10,636 bases of DNA from Pseudomonadota bacterium (GTDB taxonomy: Bacteria; Pseudomonadota; Alphaproteobacteria; Rhizobiales; Hyphomicrobiaceae): positions 1 through 10,636 of the forward strand of contig JAEYPL010000299.1 of the NCBI GenBank assembly GCA_023410905.1. Reading direction: 5' to 3'. The first letter of the stretch is position 1; every line of letters starts with the position of its first letter. The notes below the pieces were generated by a model that saw nothing but the letters and a program-made list of their open reading frames with translations, searched no databases and was not told the DNA's origin. The position numbers and the translations under genes are program-made. Shown here in pieces: positions 7,217-10,636 of the stretch.

Positions 7217-7697
7217 GGCGTGGCTGCGGGATAGGGGTTTTCATCTGAGCATCGACGATGCTGCCGATCTCGCCCTGGCAGCCGGCGATGCAGACCGTGC
7301 AGATCATACCTGTGGGGCAGCCGGCGACTTCGAGATCCTCGACCGGCTTTACCGTCTGAACACGATTGCGGGGCAGCCCCTTCGGGCTCGTCGGATCCTC
7401 AGCATCGTTCGCGGTCTCGGCGCCGCGTGCGGCTTCCCGGCTGCGCACGCGAGGGACGTACGTTACGCCGGACGTGCCGCCGGAGCTGTCGGCGCCTTGT
7501 CCGTCGTGGTGCTGCTCGTCGTGCGATTTGTGCTGTGTCGTCGTGCTGTCCTGGCTCGACGAGTGATCCTTGCTCGCGCGGACTTTGCCGCCGCGCCGCG
7601 CCTCCGCATCGGAAATGCTGAAAGCCATGCCGGAAAGAGCAACGGAAATGACCAAGCCGACACGGACAACCGTCGTCAGCACCAGACGCCAGGACAT
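7212..7697 (-). CDS. Exported small Cys/His-rich protein of unknown function
   Basis: I do not recognise a named family. From ATG 7697 the product is 161 residues with a signal peptide (MSWRLVLTTVVRVGLVISVA core, likely cleavage after DAEA near residue 33). A low-complexity hydrophilic stretch (about 40-76) is rich in Ser, His, Gln and Asp, including HKSHDEQHHD. A C-terminal segment holds four cysteines at 127, 133, 136 and 140 (spacing CX5CX2CX3C) within CPTGMICTVCIAGCQGE. The Cys and His content would suit metal binding or disulfide crosslinking in the periplasm, but this is inference. The start is fixed by GGGAG about 6 nt upstream; an in-frame GTG at 7715 would put that ribosome-binding site inside the coding region. 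A plus-strand reading frame covering the same DNA lacks such features and overlaps the Lrp gene, so this strand is preferred. Confidence 0.7.
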   Translation of the reverse strand: MSWRLVLTTVVRVGLVISVALSGMAFSISDAEARRGGKVRASKDHSSSQDSTTTQHKSHDEQHHDGQGADSSGGTSGVTYVPRVRSREAARGAETANDAEDPTSPKGLPRNRVQTVKPVEDLEVAGCPTGMICTVCIAGCQGEIGSIVDAQMKTPIPQPRR

Positions 7698-7744
7698 GTG
7701 ACACTCCCTCGGCACGCAGCTAGCCTTGGCACGCTAAGGCAAAT

Positions 7745-7765
7745 CCCTTTATCGACCGTAAAGGG
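7745..7765. repeat. Inverted repeat upstream of the exported Cys/His-rich gene
   Basis: CCCTTTA (7745-7751) and TAAAGGG (7759-7765) are exact inverted copies around a 7-nt centre, 48 nt upstream of the minus-strand start at 7697. The position fits an operator for that gene. A hairpin in the transcript leader is also possible. No regulator can be named. Confidence 0.3.
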
Positions 7766-7880
7766 TGCCGGCCGAGGCAATACGGACCAGGAAGTCGTGC
7801 CCTGCGATCAGGCCCGGTTCGAAAACAACGAGCTGTGGCTGATCGACAGATGCAGCGCCGAGCGCGTTCGACGCAAGGGC

Positions 7881-7910
7881 TTGTAAGAAGGCGCCTAAGT
7901 GCTGTAGATC
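7881..7910 (+). promoter_or_regulatory. Possible tRNA-Gly promoter
   Basis: TTGTAA (7881-7886) resembles a -35 box, and TAGATC (7905-7910), 18 nt later, is a loose -10 match. Transcription would start just before the tRNA 5' end at 7920. The match is weak and alphaproteobacterial promoters are degenerate, so this is only a candidate. Confidence 0.2.
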
Positions 7911-7919
7911 GAGGAAAAT

Positions 7920-7994
7920 GCGGGCGTAGTTCAGTGGTAGAACGTCAGCTTCCCAAGCTGAATGTCGTCGGTTCGATCCCGATCGCCCGCTCCA
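7920..7994 (+). tRNA. tRNA-Gly (anticodon CCC)
   Basis: A complete cloverleaf with encoded CCA. The acceptor GCGGGCG (7920-7926) pairs perfectly with CGCCCGC (7984-7990). The D stem is GTTC/GAAC. The anticodon stem TCAGC/GCTGA encloses loop TTCCCAA with anticodon CCC at 7952-7954, reading GGG glycine codons. The T arm is GTCGG/CCGAT with loop TTCGATC. The discriminator is T7991 and the CCA occupies 7992-7994. Confidence 0.97.
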
Positions 7995-8129
7995 ATCAAT
8001 TCCGGGACTGTATCATTTGTTGCGAACAAGCCTTGTCCGGCGTGCTATCGATACTCATCGTCGGCTAATGCCAGTTGGGCGCCGGCGGCTGTGAGACCAT
8101 CAAAAAGCGCTCTCGCCTGTAAGGCCATA

Positions 8130-8363
8130 ATGAGCGCAGCCATGCCCTCTCCTCGAGAAACCATCGCGCTAGCCAGATTCGACGCCGTCACGCGGGCCAT
8201 GCTTCTCGCCATATTCGATGACGTTTGGGCTTCCTGCGCAGACCGAAGCGAGTTGATGGCGTACCGCGTCGCCGGAAGCATCATCGACGCCGCGCGCGCA
8301 GGCCAACGCTCTAAGGACGCCATCCATCGCTTCGCAGCCGATACGGCTGGTTGCCACAACTGA
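8130..8363 (+). CDS. Small helical protein, paralogue A of a tandem pair
   Basis: A 77-residue protein of unknown function, mostly helix-forming, with no signal peptide or membrane segment. It is recognisable as a gene because it resembles the product of 8741-8956: over the first 32 aligned residues from MPSPRE, 17 are identical, including PRE, FD, TR, MLL, FD, V and a Cys. The second helix (AGSIIDAARAGQRSKDAI) aligns with ILAIAERGERDPRRI in the partner. The start at 8130 is chosen for TAAGG at 8120-8124. ATG at 8142 is the start implied by homology and would remove four residues. The longer frame reaching back to 7962 runs through the tRNA-Gly gene and is not credible. It lies 135 nt after the tRNA and is followed by a hairpin at 8398. 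Confidence 0.65.
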   Translation: MSAAMPSPRETIALARFDAVTRAMLLAIFDDVWASCADRSELMAYRVAGSIIDAARAGQRSKDAIHRFAADTAGCHN

Positions 8364-8397
8364 CGCCGGGCCTCTCCTCTGAAACGGAAAAGTTACC

Positions 8398-8421
8398 ATG
8401 CCCCTGAACGGGCAGGGGTGT
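8398..8421 (+). terminator. Hairpin after small paralogue A
   Basis: CCCCTG (8401-8406) and CAGGGG (8413-8418) form a 6-bp core stem around a 6-nt loop. Two wobble pairs and an A-T pair extend it to 9 bp (8398-8421). It starts 34 nt after the stop codon at 8363 and is followed by CATTTTG, a short U-rich stretch. This is a reasonable intrinsic terminator candidate. Confidence 0.5.
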
Positions 8422-8486
8422 GAACCATTTTGCAGTGCAGCGCGTTTAGCCTGAAATCACCTCACCCAGCCTACGGGGTCTCAATC

Positions 8487-8732
8487 GTGAACGAAGAGAT
8501 CATGCAACTCCGGCGCGCGCTCGACAGCGCAATCTACTCCCTCGAGCAGATCAAGCGCCGGGCGGTAAGTGGCGCTACTTCCGAAACATCGGATTGGGAT
8601 TGCCTCGTGATTGCGGAGGCTGCCGAGGCTGCGATCGAGCGTATCGCCGCACAATATAAGCAGCCGAAGCGCGCCACCATACACCCCGCACTCGAGAACG
8701 AAGCCAGATATCGCGCTGTCGCGGTCGCCTGA
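8487..8732 (+). CDS. Small hypothetical protein upstream of paralogue B
   Basis: An 81-residue protein from GTG 8487 (alternative ATG 8502 with GAAGAG just upstream). I do not recognise a family. It looks like two helices: an N-terminal amphipathic one (IMQLRRALDSAIYSLEQIKRR) and a second (LVIAEAAEAAIERIAAQYK), with a polar C-terminal tail rich in Arg and Ala. There is no export signal or obvious catalytic motif. Its stop codon TGA (8730-8732) overlaps the GAGG ribosome-binding site of the next gene, which starts 8 nt later. The two are therefore probably translationally coupled, and that tight junction is the best evidence the gene is real. An upstream TTG at 8430 keeps the frame open but has no ribosome-binding site. 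Confidence 0.55.
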   Translation: MNEEIMQLRRALDSAIYSLEQIKRRAVSGATSETSDWDCLVIAEAAEAAIERIAAQYKQPKRATIHPALENEARYRAVAVA

Positions 8733-8740
8733 GGTTCGCC

Positions 8741-8956
8741 ATGGCGGCCCCGCGCGAGGTCATTGCGCATAGCCAGTTCGACGACGAGACGCGGGAGATG
8801 CTGCTTGGTGTGTTCGACAATGTCGCACGCCGCTGCAATCTGAGCGAGACAACAGCCATCGCTGTGGTCGATCGCATCCTCGCAATTGCCGAGCGGGGCG
8901 AACGCGACCCGCGACGCATCGAAGAGCAGGCTTCGGCAGGATTGCCGGAAGTCTAG
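8741..8956 (+). CDS. Small helical protein, paralogue B of a tandem pair
   Basis: A 71-residue protein of unknown function, homologous to the product of 8130-8363. Shared features are PRE near the N-terminus, FDxxTRxMLLxxFDxV, a Cys near residue 32, and a second helix ending in a G-R-rich turn (IAERGERDPRRI). The acidic/basic helix pattern and lack of export signal suggest a cytoplasmic helical bundle, possibly a small dimer. The start is well supported by GAGG (8731-8734), 6 nt upstream, which overlaps the preceding stop codon. It converges on the lipid kinase gene with a 10-nt gap. No function is proposed. Confidence 0.65.
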   Translation: MAAPREVIAHSQFDDETREMLLGVFDNVARRCNLSETTAIAVVDRILAIAERGERDPRRIEEQASAGLPEV

Positions 8957-8966
8957 GCGCTCGCTA

Positions 8967-9902
8967 TCACCCGCCTGCGCGTTCCCTGTGTGCGACGCTG
9001 GCCGGCACGATCATGGGTGTGCGCGCCACATCAGCCATCGCGTTGAATACCGGCGATGCGACCCGTTCCCCATCTACCTGAACGGCGAGGTTCTCGGCAT
9101 TCGCGATATGGATGGTGTGGGCCGGCATCATCTCGATGGTCGATGCGCCTTCCAGGCGTCCCGTGACGAGACGGACGACCTCAAGGAGCCGCTCCCGCCG
9201 ATTGGCTGCGCGTGAGATCACGACGTTGAAGCCCGGCGACAGGACGGTTGTCCGTGACGAAAGGAGAAAGCGACCTCCGTACCGCGCGGCGTTTGCGACG
9301 ACCAGCCACGAAGCCGCGCATTCCTTGCCGTCGATCGTGACATCGAAGCTCTGCGGCTTTCGTGCGAGCGCCCTAAGGATCGGCCAGCCAAAAGCCGACT
9401 TGCCGATCCGGCGTTTCAGCTCGAGCGGCAGGTGAGCGATGATCTCGCCGTCGAAGCCTGCGCCGAGCATCAGCAGGCATGGCGCGCCGTTGACGCTTGC
9501 CGTGGAGAGATCGATCACCGGACCGTGCAGCAGCATTTCCGCGATTGTGTCCGCGGTGCGCGGAAGCTCTAGCTCCTCTGCGAGGACATTGCCCGTTCCA
9601 GCCGGAATGAGGCCAAAGGGCAGGCCCGATCCGCTCAGCAACGACACCATGCTCCGGGCAGTTCCGTCGCCTCCTGAGGCGACGAGCGCATCATAGGTGT
9701 CGAGAGCCGCAGGAAGGCTGCTATCACCGGCATCCTCCTTCAGAAGATGCAGGTGCGTGGTCGCGCCCGCCTGCTCGAGGCGCTGCACGACCTCGCGCAC
9801 GAGACCGATGCGGTTTCGTCCCGCCACAGGATTGTGGACGATGAGAAAGCGCAGCCGTCCGAGCGCGGCGTCACGTCCTTTCTGGGGCTCCGTGCCGTTC
9901 AT
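8967..9902 (-). CDS. Diacylglycerol kinase family lipid kinase, YegS-like
   Basis: A 311-residue protein of the DAGK catalytic/LCB5 superfamily, which transfers phosphate from ATP to diacylglycerol, sphingoid bases or related lipids at the membrane. Motifs in order: HNPVAGRNR (about 23-31), the nucleotide-binding SGGDGT (76-81), GLIPAGTGN (97-105), and GAGFDGEI further on at the domain interface. The C-terminal beta-rich half ends with an AVQVDGE motif typical of YegS/DgkB-like proteins. There is no signal peptide, and membrane contact is probably peripheral. ATG 9902 gives a normal N-terminus but its ribosome-binding site is weak (AAGTGA). It appears to be a single-gene unit, converging on the small-protein gene with a 10-nt gap. 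The lipid substrate cannot be inferred from sequence. Confidence 0.92.
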   Translation of the reverse strand: MNGTEPQKGRDAALGRLRFLIVHNPVAGRNRIGLVREVVQRLEQAGATTHLHLLKEDAGDSSLPAALDTYDALVASGGDGTARSMVSLLSGSGLPFGLIPAGTGNVLAEELELPRTADTIAEMLLHGPVIDLSTASVNGAPCLLMLGAGFDGEIIAHLPLELKRRIGKSAFGWPILRALARKPQSFDVTIDGKECAASWLVVANAARYGGRFLLSSRTTVLSPGFNVVISRAANRRERLLEVVRLVTGRLEGASTIEMMPAHTIHIANAENLAVQVDGERVASPVFNAMADVARTPMIVPASVAHRERAGG

Positions 9903-9964
9903 GGGTTCACTTGCTTTCCGGGACCGCCTGACGCCGAGCTTCGCACGATATTGCTTTTAGCGCT

Positions 9965-9976
9965 GGCCTGCAGGCC
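9965..9976. repeat. Perfect palindrome upstream of the lipid kinase gene
   Basis: GGCCTGCAGGCC is an exact 12-bp palindrome 63-74 nt upstream of the kinase start codon, in the only non-coding space between the kinase and the IS remnant. It could be an operator. GC-rich palindromes of this size also occur by chance in such genomes. Confidence 0.2.
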
Positions 9977-10079
9977 CGCCTGGTCGAACACTGTCGCAAA
10001 TTGGAAGGTGATGTGAGAAGGCTGTGCATCTGGAGAATTTCGGCGCGGCTCGGCCGCTCAGCCCTAAATCCCGTTAGCC

Positions 10080-10321
10080 TCATATTGAAGCGTATCCGGC
10101 GTTGTGGACGTAAATTGCGCACTCGTCGGGTGCGAAGCGATCGATGAGGCTGTCGATGTTGCGCCATCTGGCCTCGACGGCGCGGGCGCGCGCCTTGAGG
10201 AGGAGGTGCTTGAGCTTGGCGAAGACCTGCTCGATAGGGTTGAGGTCGGGCGAGTAGGGCGGCAGGAAGAAGCGCCGCGCACCGGCAGCGCTCGCAGGTC
10301 GAGTGAATAGGGTCGCGCCAT
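10080..10321 (-). pseudogene. IS630-family transposase, internal deletion and frame change
   Basis: The start codon at 10319-10321 begins MARPYSLDLR, the N-terminus typical of IS630 transposases. After codon 10 (about 10288-10292) the reading shifts frame into the C-terminal DDE region: GARRFFLPPYSPDLNPIEQ, whose Glu would be the third catalytic acid, then FAKLKHLL and a tail ending DECAIYVHNAGYASI at the TGA 10080-10082. Typical family proteins are about 340 residues; only about 10 plus 76 remain. The helix-turn-helix and the first two catalytic Asp residues are gone, so it cannot encode an active transposase. The stop codon lies within the inverted repeat, as is usual when an element's gene runs to its end. 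Confidence 0.85.
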
Positions 10322-10349
10322 GTCTGCTGGCCCCCTGGCCCAGCAGACA
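10321..10349. promoter_or_regulatory. Perfect hairpin over the transposase start codon
   Basis: TGTCTGCTGG (10321-10330) and CCAGCAGACA (10340-10349) are perfect 10-bp inverted arms around a 9-nt centre. The stem abuts and includes one base of the transposase ATG on the minus strand. It could sequester translation initiation, or act as a subterminal transposase-binding or read-through-blocking structure in the parent IS. Function is inferred from position only. Confidence 0.45.
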
Positions 10350-10414
10350 GCTTGGATCAGATCCCCACTGATTTGGGAATCCCTCCCGATTCAATTTTTA
10401 GCTAACGCGCTATA

Positions 10415-10428
10415 GGAAGAATTCTTCC
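10415..10428. repeat. 14-bp perfect palindrome abutting the IS end
   Basis: GGAAGAATTCTTCC is an exact 14-bp palindrome starting at the base after the TA flank of the IS630 remnant. It may be part of the original insertion target, or a hairpin downstream of the minus-strand tRNA-Phe. A second small hairpin (TCCCGC/GCGGGA, 10442-10456) lies between it and the tRNA. Confidence 0.35.
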
Positions 10429-10525
10429 CGGCCTTACTTGCTCCCGCATCGCGGGACGTCGGTAGCGCGTAAGCCTACCTATTTGCCGGGGCATTGCCGC
10501 GTGTTTTAACGGGTTGAGTTTGGCA

Positions 10526-10601
10526 TGGTGCCCAGGGGCGGAATCGAACCACCGACACTGCGATTTTCAGTCGCATGCTCTACCAACTGAGCTACCTGGG
10601 C
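10526..10601 (-). tRNA. tRNA-Phe (anticodon GAA)
   Basis: Read on the minus strand, the acceptor GCCCAGG pairs perfectly with CCTGGGC, followed by discriminator A and encoded CCA (plus-strand 10526-10528). The anticodon stem TGCGA/TCGCA encloses loop CTGAAAA, with anticodon GAA at plus-strand 10566-10568, reading phenylalanine codons. The D arm has AGCTCAGTTGGTAGAGC and the T arm has GGTTCGATTCC. It is a complete 76-nt gene. Confidence 0.97.
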
Positions 10602-10636
10602 GTAACGCGGCAGCTCTCGAAGCCCCACGCAAGCCG

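Larger units (their letters stand above)
10065..10414 (-). mobile_element. Internally deleted IS630-family element (MITE-like)
   Basis: About 346 bp of element plus TA flanks (10065-10066 and 10413-10414), consistent with the TA target duplication of IS630/Tc1-type transposons. The ends are imperfect inverted repeats: 10064-10094 matches the reverse complement of 10385-10415 at about 21 of 31 positions, including CGTTAGC and ATTGAA blocks. Inside, on the minus strand, are the first codons of an IS630 transposase (MARPYSLDLR) joined directly to its C-terminal part. The central roughly 250 codons are lost. The exact outer limits are my reading by eye. Confidence 0.75.

Noticed and set aside
7173..7886. 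Plus-strand 237-codon frame overlapping the Lrp gene end and the exported protein gene
   Set aside because: It overlaps the Lrp gene, has no ribosome-binding site, and lies opposite a frame with a clear signal peptide, a GGGAG site and patterned cysteines. Its composition is that of an antisense frame.
8002..8040. Nested inverted repeats just after tRNA-Gly (TTGTT/AACAA inside CCGG/CCGG)
   Set aside because: The stems are short and interrupted and there is no T-tract; not strong enough for a terminator call.
7962..8129. Upstream extension of the first small gene
   Set aside because: It would begin inside tRNA-Gly, and this part has no similarity to the paralogue, whereas similarity begins sharply at MPSPRE.
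7920..8960. tRNA-Gly as an attachment site of a small genomic island
   Set aside because: I saw no direct repeat of the tRNA 3' end downstream in the window, and no integrase. The neighbouring genes look chromosomal.

Overview
The window is GC-rich, gene-dense bacterial chromosome. Protein types point to an alphaproteobacterium, probably of the order Hyphomicrobiales: an ScsC-like disulfide oxidoreductase with an N-terminal ScsC-type helix region, a single-chain methylmalonyl-CoA mutase of the ScpA/MutB type, an ATC-hydrolase-family protein and an Lrp-linked 4-hydroxyphenylpyruvate dioxygenase. This assignment is inferred from family resemblance, not from a marker gene.

Layout, left to right. 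(1) 228-2414, minus strand: a two-gene envelope operon, an exported M48 zinc protease with C-terminal TPR-like repeats followed 42 nt later by a thioredoxin-fold oxidoreductase. It ends at a strong GC hairpin. (2) 2592-3080, plus: a divergent L-2-amino-thiazoline-4-carboxylate hydrolase-family gene. (3) 3294-5456, plus: full-length methylmalonyl-CoA mutase. It converges, with an 11-nt gap, on hppD (5468-6571, minus). (4) 6707-7204, plus: an Lrp/AsnC regulator divergent from hppD. The shared intergenic region holds five TGCA boxes, most of them spaced by near-whole helical turns, so the regulator probably controls tyrosine catabolism and itself. (5) 7212-7697, minus: a small exported Cys- and His-rich protein of unknown function. 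(6) tRNA-Gly(CCC) at 7920-7994, followed by three small plus-strand genes (8130-8956), two of which are clear paralogues. (7) 8967-9902, minus: a YegS/diacylglycerol-kinase-like lipid kinase. (8) 10065-10414: an internally deleted, MITE-like IS630-family remnant that keeps both imperfect terminal inverted repeats and TA flanks. (9) tRNA-Phe(GAA), minus, 10526-10601.

Most of the window is ordinary housekeeping and catabolic sequence: periplasmic protein quality control, propionate/branched-chain carbon entry through methylmalonyl-CoA, and tyrosine degradation. I found no defence system, CRISPR array or prophage. The points most worth a second look are the IS630 deletion derivative with a hairpin over its start codon, the paralogous small-protein cluster after tRNA-Gly, the M48/ScsC-like pairing, the phased TGCA boxes, the extra C-terminal CXXC in the oxidoreductase, and hairpins that contain the stop codons at convergent gene junctions. 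No stretch over 300 bases lacks a gene.
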